Positions 9,098 to 17,417 of a stretch of DNA of 50,913 bases are shown in pieces. The DNA lies in the NCBI GenBank assembly GCA_035646395.1, contig DASRPK010000311.1, positions 1-50,913 on the forward strand, written 5' to 3'. Numbering within the stretch: the first letter of the stretch is position 1; each line of letters opens with the position of its first letter. Under the pieces are notes generated by a model. That model was not told where the DNA came from, ran no database searches, and saw nothing but the letters and a program-made list of their open reading frames with translations. The DNA comes from JABWBJ01 sp035646395. GTDB taxonomy: Bacteria; Gemmatimonadota; Gemmatimonadetes; Gemmatimonadales; Gemmatimonadaceae. The position numbers and the translations under genes were made by a program.

Positions 9098-10740
9098 GCA
9101 CAAATCGACGAGAGTTTGTCATAACGAGTGCCGGTTCGCTGGTTGCGCTGACTGGCGCGCCCGCGTTCATCAGGCGCCAGGGCACGCACGACCTGGTGAT
9201 TCGTGGCGGGACGGTCTTCGCCGGTCCGCCGAATCCGGCCGCCGAGGGTGACGTTGCGATCAGCGGTGGCAAGATCGTGGCGATCGGGCGCGTGACCGCG
9301 CGTGGCACCGACGAGATCGACGCTCGCGGATTGGCGGTGTCTCCGGGATTTATCGACATCCATTCGCACGGCGACGGCTCGATCGAAGACGACCCGCGCA
9401 TGGAATCAGTCGTCAGGCAGGGCATTACGACCATTGTGTGCGGGCAGGACGGCTCCTCACGAGGAGCCTCGAGGCCAGAGGCCACAGGCCAGAGGCCAGA
9501 CAGCGACGTGCGAGGAGCGTTTGCACAGGCGCTTGCGAGTATCGAGGCAGCGAAGCCGGCGGTGAACGTGGCCTCGATGATCGGGCTCGGCTCGGTGCGC
9601 GGGCGTGTGGTCGGCAACATGGACCGGCCGGCGACGCCTGACGAGTTGGGCACGATGACACGCATGGTGGAAGCGGCGCTGGCCGAAGGTGCGTGCGGCG
9701 CGTCGTCGGGACTGGAATACACGCCGGGGGCGTTTGCGTCGAGAGATGAACTGATCGCGTTATGCAAGCCATTGGCTGCACGCGGCCTGCCGTATGCAAC
9801 GCATATGCGGAACGAGGACGACCGACTGCTCGATTCGATCGACGAGTCGATCGCGGTGGCGCGCGGCGCCGGATGTCCGTTGCAGATCTCGCACCTCAAG
9901 ACGCAGGGCCCGCGCAACTGGTCCAGGCTCGATACGGTGTTTGCGCGCATCGAAGCCGCGTCGCGACCGGGTCTGCAGATCACGTTCGACCGATATCCCT
10001 ACATCGCGTACGCGACCGGGCTGACCAACCTGTTCCCGGTGTGGAGCCGCGATGGCGGTACCGACGCTTTCCTGGCGCGCCTCGCCGATGCGGCGGTGTC
10101 CCCTCGCATCAAGGCGGAAACACTGGCGAAAGTCGACCTGATCGGCGGCTGGGAGAACGTGCACATCTCGTCGGTGCGCGACTCAACCGATCGTGCTGCC
10201 GAAGGAAAACGACTCGGCACCTACGCCAAGGTGGTCAGCACCGACCCCTATGATCTCACGGTCGCAATGCTCAACCGGAATCGCGGCAGTATCGGGATGG
10301 TGGGTTTCGCGATGAGCGAGGAGAACCTCGATCGCATCCTCGCGCATCCCAACGGCATGGTCGCAAGTGACGGCGGCGCGTTTGCCATCGAAGGCCCGAC
10401 GCGCCGCGGGAGCCCACATCCGCGCGGGCTTGGGACATTCCCTCGTGTGCTCGGTCGTTATGTGCGCGAACGGAAGGCGCTCACGCTGGCGCAGGCCATC
10501 GCGAAGATGACCACGTTTCCGGCAACAGTGCTCAAGCTGCACGACCGGGGAAGGCTGCGCGTCGGCGCCGCGGCCGATGTGGTGGTATTTGATCCGGCGA
10601 CGGTTGCCGATCGCGCCACCTTCGAGGAGCCGTTCCAATATCCAACGGGCATCAAGGTGGTCGTCGTCAACGGCGTGGTGGCGCTGCGAGACGGGCAACG
10701 CGGGAGCCAGATGACGGGCAAGATTCTTCGTCAAGCTTGA
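9094..10740 (+). CDS. N-acyl-D-amino-acid deacylase family amidohydrolase 2, Tat-type leader
   Basis: A 548-residue paralogue of the enzymes at 4064, 15568 and 19769. The leader MSTNRREFVITSAGSLVAL has a twin-Arg-like NRREFV, suggesting Tat export. Metal-site residues are His90/His92 (FIDIHSHGDG), His237 (ATHMRNE), His267 (ISHLKTQGPRNW) and Asp426 (VASDGG). The Cys position of classic D-aminoacylase is Asp119 in CGQDGSS. Directly after it the protein has about 17 more residues (roughly 121-139) than paralogues 1 and 4. This extra stretch is encoded by a GAGGCCA-word repeat, so a repeat has been domesticated in frame. The gene overlaps its neighbours by 4 bases at both ends, placing it in the M20-deacylase-ThrE operon. 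Confidence 0.87.
   Translation: MSTNRREFVITSAGSLVALTGAPAFIRRQGTHDLVIRGGTVFAGPPNPAAEGDVAISGGKIVAIGRVTARGTDEIDARGLAVSPGFIDIHSHGDGSIEDDPRMESVVRQGITTIVCGQDGSSRGASRPEATGQRPDSDVRGAFAQALASIEAAKPAVNVASMIGLGSVRGRVVGNMDRPATPDELGTMTRMVEAALAEGACGASSGLEYTPGAFASRDELIALCKPLAARGLPYATHMRNEDDRLLDSIDESIAVARGAGCPLQISHLKTQGPRNWSRLDTVFARIEAASRPGLQITFDRYPYIAYATGLTNLFPVWSRDGGTDAFLARLADAAVSPRIKAETLAKVDLIGGWENVHISSVRDSTDRAAEGKRLGTYAKVVSTDPYDLTVAMLNRNRGSIGMVGFAMSEENLDRILAHPNGMVASDGGAFAIEGPTRRGSPHPRGLGTFPRVLGRYVRERKALTLAQAIAKMTTFPATVLKLHDRGRLRVGAAADVVVFDPATVADRATFEEPFQYPTGIKVVVVNGVVALRDGQRGSQMTGKILRQA
9451..9500. repeat. In-frame GAGGCCA-word repeat inside deacylase 2
   Basis: GGCTCCTC-AC-GAGGAGCC (9451-9468) is a perfect 8-bp hairpin. 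It is followed by GAGGCCAGAGGCCA and AGGCCAGAGGCCA tandem words (9471-9499). The stretch has no counterpart in paralogues 1 and 4 and adds about 17 residues without breaking the frame. Confidence 0.7.
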
Positions 10741-11984
10741 CCGCCTTCGACGAGCGCGCGCGATTCATTACCGACTTCGCCCGGCGACTGCACCTCGCCG
10801 GTGTCTCTGCTGCGCGTCTCGAAGGAGCGGTGAAGACGACGGCGAACAAACTGGGTGTCGACTGCGCCATCTGGTCCAGCCCCACCGGCATCCTCCTTTC
10901 CCTCGGCGACCTGAATGACGCGAGTGCGACTCAGCAGACAAGAGTCCTGCGGCTGGATCCCGCGCAGCCAAACCTGTCTGATCTGTCGACGCTCGACTAT
11001 GTCGCCGAACAGGTAATTGAGGGAAAGGTCGATGTCGTGGAGGCTACGCACCGGTTCCGGGAACTCGATCGGGCCTCGGACGCGAGGGACCGGTACTGGA
11101 TGGTGTTCGCGTTCGGCCTGGCGTCGGCGGCGGTTGCGGGTCTGCTGCGCACCAGCTGGCTCGACATCGCGGTTGCTGGCGCGTTAGGCACGATGATCGG
11201 AGCCCTGGACCTGGCTTCCCGCAAGCGGCCGGACCTCGCGGCCGCGTCCGAAGCCATCGCCGCGATCCTGGCGACCGTGCTGACGGCCGCGTTTGCACAT
11301 TTCGTGGCACCGCTATCCATCCAGACGGTGATCATTGCGGCCCTTATCGTGTTAATGCCGGGCCTGACGTTGACCACCGCGGTCACGGAGCTCGCGACGG
11401 GCCAGCTCGTGACCGGGACCGCTCGCTTCGCGGGTGCCCTGGTCACGCTGTTCAAGCTCACCTTCGGCAGCGTGGCCGGCGCGCACATCGTCAACGTCCT
11501 GGGCTGGACGCCGCGAATCGCGCAATCGGTTCCGCTGCCGGCAGCCGTAGAGGTTATCGCAACAGTCGCTGCGGCGTTCTCGTTCGCAATCCTTTTCCGG
11601 ACTGCGCGTCGCGACATCCCGCTCGTCATGGCCAGCGCGATTCTGGGGTACGTCTTGACGCGCGTCGCCAGCGGCTGGTTCGCGCCGGCCGAAGCGGTGC
11701 AGGGGGTGACGTTTGCCGGAGCGGTGTTCGTGTCCAGCCTCACGATGGCAGCGATCGCGAATATCTACGGTCGTGTCATTGGTCGGCCCGGTACACTGGT
11801 GCGGCTCCCGTCGATCATGCTCCTCGTGCCGGGGAGTGTCGGCTTCCGCGGCATCGCCTCGCTCGTGGAGCGGGACTACACGTTAGGCATGGAGACGGCG
11901 GTGGCGGTGCTCAGCGCCCTGGTCGCGCTCATGGCAGGACTGCTATTCGGGAGCGTGCTGGTGGCGCCGAGACGGTATTTGTAG
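10737..11984 (+). CDS. ThrE-type threonine/serine exporter family membrane protein
   Basis: A 415-residue protein. An N-terminal soluble segment (about residues 1-115, with FARRLHLAGVSAARLEGAV and a RFRELDR helix) matches the DUF1212/ThrE cytoplasmic part. It is followed by about ten hydrophobic segments, including the block VLMPGLTLTTAVTELATGQLVTG typical of ThrE. The family exports Thr/Ser and small hydrophilic amino acids. Translation appears to start at TTG 10737, which overlaps the TGA of deacylase 2 as TTGA; no later ATG precedes the conserved N-terminal region. The coupling to two exported acyl/peptide hydrolases is unusual for an exporter: either transport runs differently here, or the operon manages excess amino acids. 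Confidence 0.85.
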   Translation: MTAFDERARFITDFARRLHLAGVSAARLEGAVKTTANKLGVDCAIWSSPTGILLSLGDLNDASATQQTRVLRLDPAQPNLSDLSTLDYVAEQVIEGKVDVVEATHRFRELDRASDARDRYWMVFAFGLASAAVAGLLRTSWLDIAVAGALGTMIGALDLASRKRPDLAAASEAIAAILATVLTAAFAHFVAPLSIQTVIIAALIVLMPGLTLTTAVTELATGQLVTGTARFAGALVTLFKLTFGSVAGAHIVNVLGWTPRIAQSVPLPAAVEVIATVAAAFSFAILFRTARRDIPLVMASAILGYVLTRVASGWFAPAEAVQGVTFAGAVFVSSLTMAAIANIYGRVIGRPGTLVRLPSIMLLVPGSVGFRGIASLVERDYTLGMETAVAVLSALVALMAGLLFGSVLVAPRRYL

Positions 11985-12047
11985 GATGGAACGATGCGGG
12001 AAGGGACTCGTGGGGGCTGCACCTGTGGTGCCGGAAAGGAGATTGAT

Positions 12048-12536
12048 ATGACAAAGCGAGCTGTGCGAGACGGAGTTGTCGTCGGCCTGATCGGATTCGC
12101 GGCAGTCGCGCTGTTCTACGCGGCGTTTGATGTGCTCGCGGCCAGGGGATTTCTGTTCACCGTGAACCTCCTCGGCCGGGCCGTCTTCTTCGGGCTTCGT
12201 GACCCGAGTGTCCTGATGCTGCCAGTTCCGATTGACGCCACCGCGGTCGCCCTGTACACCGTGCTCCATCTCGTGGTGGCATTGGCGATCGGGCTGGTCG
12301 TTTCCTGGCTGGTGGAGCAGATCGAGGGACCGCCGGCGCAGGGGCGGCTGGCGGCCATCGTGATCGTCGCCGGTTTCTTCGTGACCATCTTCGGGATCGG
12401 AATGGTGTCCGCTCCCATCAAGGCGCTCCTGCCCTGGTGGTCGGTGGTGCTGGCCAACGCGATCGCGGTCCTGGTAGCCGGGACGTACCTGCTGAAGAAA
12501 CACCCTGGATTGAGCCGACGACTCCGCTCGCTCTGA
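12048..12536 (+). CDS. Small membrane protein, four predicted helices, function unknown
   Basis: A 162-residue protein beginning MTKRAVRDGVVVGLIGF, with GGAAAGGAG upstream giving a good Shine-Dalgarno for ATG 12048. This start is preferred over the longer frame from 11994. Four hydrophobic stretches are visible (about residues 8-28, 60-85, 97-120 and 127-148). I recognise no family. It follows the ThrE-type gene by 63 bases in the same direction and is probably the last gene of the operon; the repeat at 12555 and the convergent OPT gene follow. Confidence 0.65.
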   Translation: MTKRAVRDGVVVGLIGFAAVALFYAAFDVLAARGFLFTVNLLGRAVFFGLRDPSVLMLPVPIDATAVALYTVLHLVVALAIGLVVSWLVEQIEGPPAQGRLAAIVIVAGFFVTIFGIGMVSAPIKALLPWWSVVLANAIAVLVAGTYLLKKHPGLSRRLRSL

Positions 12537-12554
12537 GCGCGAACTCGTCTCGAT

Positions 12555-12590
12555 GGTCGCCGATCGCTGGTTGGTCGCTGATCGCTAGCT
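12555..12590. repeat. GGTCGCTGATCGCT tandem word element
   Basis: Two near-identical words, GGTCGCCGATCGCT and GGTCGCTGATCGCT (12555-12586), lie between convergent genes. The second provides the CTA that is read as the TAG stop of the OPT gene on the minus strand. It is the fourth element in this window that shares or abuts a stop codon. No T-run is present. Confidence 0.55.
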
Positions 12591-14573
12591 GATGAGCACA
12601 TTCACAATCGCATTCCCAATCCCTACCAGCGCCGCGCCCGAAATCAGCCCCGCGCAGATCGACTCGTAGCCCTCGACCCAGATGTCGTGCGCGCGAGTAC
12701 CGGGCGCCGGTTTCTTGCGGCCCTGCCACCAGAAGATCATCGCGCCAACCCACATCGCGAGACACGACTCCGGGGGCAGCACGACCCCTAATCCAATCGA
12801 GACCGCGGAAAGCGGAAAGGCGTTCTTCGTCCGGATGCGCGCCACTTCAAAAATGATCGCCAGGATTGCGGCCACGATCATCGAGATCACCGCCGAGGCG
12901 GGAAGCTGACTCAAGCCGTTCGTAATCAGGTCTGCGACACCTTTCCACTGGATCGCCGCCGGCATCGCGAACTGTTCCGAAATGATCGTCGACGGCGACC
13001 GGGTGCCATCCGGGCCGGGCGGAAGGAAGAGCAGGAAGAACAGCGGCACCGTCGCCAGCGTGCCGGCGAAAATCCCGATGACGTGCCCAATGGCCTGCTG
13101 GCGCGGTTTCGCGCCTAACATGTAACCGGGCTTGATGTCGGACAGCAGATTGGAAGCGTTCGACGAGATCTCGGCAGTCATCGTCGCCGGAATCAGGTTC
13201 GTGGCAGGATTTACGCGATCGATCGCGCCCATCGTGAACTGGGTGATCTTCGAGAGCGCGCCCGTCGGCGTCCACGACGTCAAAGCCATGGAGTTCGTCG
13301 AGATGATCGTGAGCAGGAAGATCAGCGGCAGCGAGATCAGCGCAAGGAACCAGCTCACCCCGAAGAACTGGTGCGTGATGGCCGCGCCGACGATGCTGAG
13401 GATCGGAACGCCGACGAACGAGATCCAGAGGGGCACTTCGATGTTGCGGAGTGGGTCCACTTCTGGATTGGCGCGCTCCTTCCTTGTGGTGAGGGTCTTG
13501 AACGCCTTGGTGAAGATCTCGGGCTTGGCGAACAGTCCTACCATCGCCCCGACGACCATCATCGTCACGCCCCACCAGAGTGACCACTGGTTCACGATCT
13601 CGGGACGTGAAATCGCGACGAGGGCGCCGCTTGGTGACGTGTACGAACGGATGTCGCCTCGCTGAATCATGATCGGCGCCAGCACGGCGAAGTTCACCAG
13701 CGCGCCTAACAACACACTCGTGGCGACGCGGATCCCCATCAGGCCGCCCACGCCGAGCATGGCCGCGTCCAGCGTCAAGCGCAGCCCGAGCTGGCGAATG
13801 TCTGTTCCCATGATTTTCGGGATCCAGAGATTAAGTCTGGCTGCGGCGTTGTAATAGTACTGATCGAAACGCTCCTGCCAATGCCACGGTTCGGCCACGC
13901 CGGCCCACTTGTCCATGCGCAGGATCTTGAACTGCAGCAACCGCATCCACCCGTCGCTGGAAATGAACTGGTACAATGCGGTGAAGGCGGCGGTGACGCC
14001 TAACAACTTGGCGCGAAACATCCCCGCTTCGGCCTGGCCAGTGTACAGCGCGTCGAGCACCACGCCGGCGGCTCGCCCCTCGGGGAAGGGGAGCTGGTCC
14101 TCGTTGATGAAGCGGCGCTTCATTGGGAACGCGACCAGCACGCCAATCGACGAGATGATGACGTTGAAGATCATCAGCTGCCACCACGGCACGATGGTGT
14201 TCGTCACCATCATGTATGCCGCGAGCCCTGACACGATCGGCGTCACCATGTAGCCGGCAGCGGTCGCGATCGATTGCGTGCAGTTGTTCTCGAGGATGGT
14301 GAAGTCGCTGATGATCCCGGACCGCGACATGATGCGGAACATCGCGAAGGCCAGGATCACCGACGTCAGTCCGACGCCAATCGTGATTCCGGTCTTTCCC
14401 GCGATGTAGAGTGCGGTGGCCGAGAGGACGCCGCCCAGGAGGAATCCCGTGATGGCCGCGCGCACCGTGAGTTGCGGCATGTCGCCCCGATACACGTTGT
14501 CGTACCACCAGCGATCCTTTTCGAGACGGGACCAGGTGGCGGTCTGCTCGTCGGTCAGTTGCTTGATGGCCAT
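12585..14573 (-). CDS. OPT-family oligopeptide transporter
   Basis: A 662-residue polytopic membrane protein starting MAIKQLTDEQTATWSRLEKDRWWYDNVYRGDMPQ-like, then more than a dozen hydrophobic segments. Blocks such as LTVRAAITGFLLGGVLSATALY, the cytoplasmic FPMKRRFINEDQLPFPEG and the late LPPESCLAMWVGAMIFWW are characteristic of OPT/YSL transporters in bacteria. It would import peptides or metal-chelate complexes across the inner membrane. ATG 14573 is chosen over an upstream start at 14642 because the added residues are non-conserved and hydrophilic. In this neighbourhood of peptidases and deacylases, peptide uptake is the simplest role. The gene is divergent from the DUF922-like gene. Confidence 0.88.
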   Translation of the reverse strand: MAIKQLTDEQTATWSRLEKDRWWYDNVYRGDMPQLTVRAAITGFLLGGVLSATALYIAGKTGITIGVGLTSVILAFAMFRIMSRSGIISDFTILENNCTQSIATAAGYMVTPIVSGLAAYMMVTNTIVPWWQLMIFNVIISSIGVLVAFPMKRRFINEDQLPFPEGRAAGVVLDALYTGQAEAGMFRAKLLGVTAAFTALYQFISSDGWMRLLQFKILRMDKWAGVAEPWHWQERFDQYYYNAAARLNLWIPKIMGTDIRQLGLRLTLDAAMLGVGGLMGIRVATSVLLGALVNFAVLAPIMIQRGDIRSYTSPSGALVAISRPEIVNQWSLWWGVTMMVVGAMVGLFAKPEIFTKAFKTLTTRKERANPEVDPLRNIEVPLWISFVGVPILSIVGAAITHQFFGVSWFLALISLPLIFLLTIISTNSMALTSWTPTGALSKITQFTMGAIDRVNPATNLIPATMTAEISSNASNLLSDIKPGYMLGAKPRQQAIGHVIGIFAGTLATVPLFFLLFLPPGPDGTRSPSTIISEQFAMPAAIQWKGVADLITNGLSQLPASAVISMIVAAILAIIFEVARIRTKNAFPLSAVSIGLGVVLPPESCLAMWVGAMIFWWQGRKKPAPGTRAHDIWVEGYESICAGLISGAALVGIGNAIVNVLIS

Positions 14574-14748
14574 TGGCGGGATTCGTGACGCGTGACTCGG
14601 CGAACGACGGGCTATCGTCGCCGTCGGGTTAATAGACCGCAAGCCTGAAAACTCAGGTTCTTTCCGAATCCCGTTGTCACACCTGACCCCTTAGCGATAG
14701 CTGCGCGCTGCGCTGTGCCGTTTTCACTGCCTGATTCAAGGATGTTCC

Positions 14749-15366
14749 ATGGCTTGTCCACGAAGCATGTTGGCCCTGCTCCTTGTTCTTCCGGCGCTTG
14801 CCAGCGCCCAGGGCGACCCCAAACCGCGACCGATGCCGCGCGGCGTTGTCGTACAGGCGAGCATCGAGCGTTATCCGGTCTCCGGGGCAACGGTGGACCA
14901 GATCACCTATGCGTTGCGCGGAGTGCTGGACCAGGAGGGCGGCTTTCTTGGCCACTGGTTCGTGAATTGGCGGTATTCGTACCGCTTCGGCGAAAACGTC
15001 AGCGCGAAGGCTGGATGCCGAACGCAGAACGTCCGCGTCGACATGCAGACGAAGGTCAGGGTACCAGACTGGAAGACGTCATCGGAAGCAACGCCCGAGG
15101 TATCGGCGGCGTGGGAGAAGTTCACGCTCGCGCTGGAGGATCACATCCGCGAGCACGAGAACATCGCCATCCGAACAGCCGGCGACTTCGTGCAGAAACT
15201 GGAACGGATGACGGATATGTCCTGCACGCAGCTTCGGCTCGACATCGAACGTGAGGCGCGATCGATAAGCGATCGATTGCAGGAGCGTCACCGCAAGCTC
15301 GATGCTGACACCAAACATGGCGCGGCCGCTGGCGCGCGATGGCCACCGGTTCCGCCAGAACAGTGA
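14749..15366 (+). CDS. DUF922-like exported protein with incomplete zincin motif
   Basis: A 205-residue protein with a signal peptide ending near ALASAQ. The pattern resembles DUF922 (predicted secreted Zn-dependent protease): GHWFVNWRYSYRF, a Cys at 90, VRVPDW, then AAWEKFTLALEDHIREHENIA and a second Cys near residue 207 of the family alignment (MSCTQL here). The HExxH site reads HENIA (136-140), so the second metal His is absent; a nearby His132 could not replace it in the usual geometry. The protein is therefore probably non-catalytic or differently metallated. The C-terminal 40 residues are charged and helical. It stands alone, divergent from the OPT gene. Confidence 0.6.
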   Translation: MACPRSMLALLLVLPALASAQGDPKPRPMPRGVVVQASIERYPVSGATVDQITYALRGVLDQEGGFLGHWFVNWRYSYRFGENVSAKAGCRTQNVRVDMQTKVRVPDWKTSSEATPEVSAAWEKFTLALEDHIREHENIAIRTAGDFVQKLERMTDMSCTQLRLDIEREARSISDRLQERHRKLDADTKHGAAAGARWPPVPPEQ

Positions 15367-15391
15367 TTTGCGGCTCGTAGCGAGTTGACAA

Positions 15392-15520
15392 TCCCACAAC
15401 ATTGAGACGCTGATCAGCGCGAATGTGGAGCTAATTCTCGCCGATACCGCCAAACCCTTTTCATGATCGGCTCTGATTCGCATCCCCTTGGCGGAAATCC
15501 GCGTCCAAAATGTCGTGGGA
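15392..15520. repeat. Foldback element A, copy 1 (TCCCACRA ... GCGGATT type)
   Basis: The left end TCCCACAACATT with GACGC (15392-15409) is inverted at the right end as GCGTCCAAAATGTCGTGGGA (15501-15520). The ends are followed inward by GCGGATTTCCGC-like words. A second, longer copy with the same termini is at 21476-21680. No open frame lies inside. The shared termini and variable interior resemble a MITE or other foldback element, although no target-site duplication is obvious. Confidence 0.6.
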
Positions 15521-15567
15521 CCAACCGAAGGGTACGAACCTGAATCTTGAGCCGTGTCCTTGACCGG

Positions 15568-17274
15568 TTAACGTCCGTACCCCGGGCCCCGCACTACGAC
15601 CCCAGGCTTAGCGCCGGTGTGCTGATTGTTGCGGAGCACGGCTACGCCATTCACGAAGACATCGCGAATTCCAGTCGAGAGCCGGTGCGGGTTCTCGAAT
15701 GTCGCATTGTCCGTGATCGTCGCCGGATCGAACACGATCACGTCGGCCTTCAGCCCGGCTTTCAATACGCCACGATCCGTGATCGACAGGCGTGAGGCCA
15801 CCGATGAACTCGCCTTGCGCACCGCGTCCTCGAGCGGGATCACGTTCTGCTCGCGCACATAACGAGCGAAGAGTCGGGGAAAATTGCCGTAGGCGCGCGG
15901 GTGGACCATCCCCCGCGCCGTCGTCGGGTCCACCGAACCGGCATCCGTGCCGAACTTGATCCACGGCTGCTTCAACTGGAGACGGATGTTGTCCTCGCTC
16001 ATCAGGAAGAGCAGCTCACCCAGCCGCAACTCCTCATCGACATTGAGGTCAATGATGACCTCGGCCCAATCCCTGCCTAACGCTGTCGCGATCTCGGACA
16101 GTCGCTTCCCCTCGAACCGTTTGTTCGCCTCCTTGCGGAAGCCGACGACCATCACGTTCTCCGGCGTCGCGATTTCGCACAGGTTCTCATAGCCGGCGTC
16201 GACGGCGTGCATTTCGGCAACCATAGTGGCGCGGAGCGACGGGTTCTTCAGGTTTTCCATCAGGCGACCACCGGCGGCGTATTTCGGCGGAATGCACGAG
16301 GCGAACGAGTTTCCGCCGGCGGGATACAGGTACATGTTCGCCTGCACGTCCTGCCCGGCAGCACGCGCCGAGTCGATCTTCGCGATCGCGACCGGCATCT
16401 TGGGCCAGTTGCGCGGACCGCTCGCCTTCAGGTGGAAGATCTCGACCGGCACTCCTCCCTCGCGGCCGATCCGCATCGCTTCATCAATCGCCTCGAGGAA
16501 TTTGTCGCCCTCGGAGCGCATGTGGGTGATGTACACGCCGCCGAATGGCGCCATCGCTTTCGCGGCCTCGACGAGTTCTTCAGTGCTCGCATACGTGTTA
16601 GGCGGATAGATCAGCGCACTGGCGATGCCGAACGCTCCGTCGCGCATGGCACGGGCGACCATCGCCTTCATCGTGTCACGTTCGGCTGCGGTCAGCGCGC
16701 CCTGCTCGGTGCCCTTTGCGTACACGCGCACCGTTCCGTCGCCGAGGAAGGAGCCGACGTTCTGCGCCGTCCCGCGGCCGACCATGTATTCCAGCCACTT
16801 CGAGAACCCGTTTGGTCCGGTGAATCCCGACAACACTCGACGCGAGGCCGTGTCATCCTCCGACGCCAGCAGCTTGTCATTCATGGGCCCCAGTGACGAA
16901 CCCTCCCCATGGATGGCGGTGGTGATCCCCTGGGTGATCATGGAGATCGCCTTGCCGTCGCCGTTCATGTAGTGGCCGATCGAGTGCGCCTGGATATCGA
17001 TGAATCCCGGCGCCACGACGTGGCCTGACGCGTCCAGCCGGGTTCCGGCGCGCGCGGTGCGAAAGCTCCCCCGCGGGCCGATGGCGGCGATCCGGTCCCC
17101 GCGAATCGCGAGGTCGCCGTAGTACCAGGCCGCGCCGGTCCCATCCACAACTCGGCCATTTTCGATAACGACGTCGTACGCGTCGCCGCCGATCACCGTA
17201 CTGACTCCAGCTCGGGGGGCGCAGGCGGCAAGAATCGTGGTCAGGCCAAGGGCAATCCGTAGGTGGCGAATCAT
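15568..17274 (-). CDS. N-acyl-D-amino-acid deacylase family amidohydrolase 3, putative lipoprotein
   Basis: A 568-residue protein whose leader MIRHLRIALGLTTILAAC ends in a lipobox, so it is probably membrane-anchored. The amidohydrolase blocks are present: DGTGAAWYYGDLAIRGDRI, then GFIDIQAHS where the usual first His of HxH is Gln95 (His97 kept). ITTAIHGEGSS follows, with Glu124 near the D-aminoacylase Cys position, then ITHMRSEGD (His251), EIFHLKASGPRNW (His281) and FGTDAGS. GEGxS and QxH belong to a recognised sub-branch in my memory of the family, so activity is still possible, perhaps with one metal. The gene runs against its neighbours and ends beside foldback element A. Confidence 0.83.
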   Translation of the reverse strand: MIRHLRIALGLTTILAACAPRAGVSTVIGGDAYDVVIENGRVVDGTGAAWYYGDLAIRGDRIAAIGPRGSFRTARAGTRLDASGHVVAPGFIDIQAHSIGHYMNGDGKAISMITQGITTAIHGEGSSLGPMNDKLLASEDDTASRRVLSGFTGPNGFSKWLEYMVGRGTAQNVGSFLGDGTVRVYAKGTEQGALTAAERDTMKAMVARAMRDGAFGIASALIYPPNTYASTEELVEAAKAMAPFGGVYITHMRSEGDKFLEAIDEAMRIGREGGVPVEIFHLKASGPRNWPKMPVAIAKIDSARAAGQDVQANMYLYPAGGNSFASCIPPKYAAGGRLMENLKNPSLRATMVAEMHAVDAGYENLCEIATPENVMVVGFRKEANKRFEGKRLSEIATALGRDWAEVIIDLNVDEELRLGELLFLMSEDNIRLQLKQPWIKFGTDAGSVDPTTARGMVHPRAYGNFPRLFARYVREQNVIPLEDAVRKASSSVASRLSITDRGVLKAGLKADVIVFDPATITDNATFENPHRLSTGIRDVFVNGVAVLRNNQHTGAKPGVVVRGPGYGR

Positions 17275-17417
17275 CGGCGGGCAGGGTTAGTGTCGAATCG
17301 ACGTCTCGGCGAAGGTAGCCCATGGGAGGCGGCGGTGGCCAGCGACCTGACCAGTCGCCAGAAAGCATTTTTCGCCGTATCGTTCTCGGCCTCATACCCA
17401 TTCACCCTGGCCAAACC

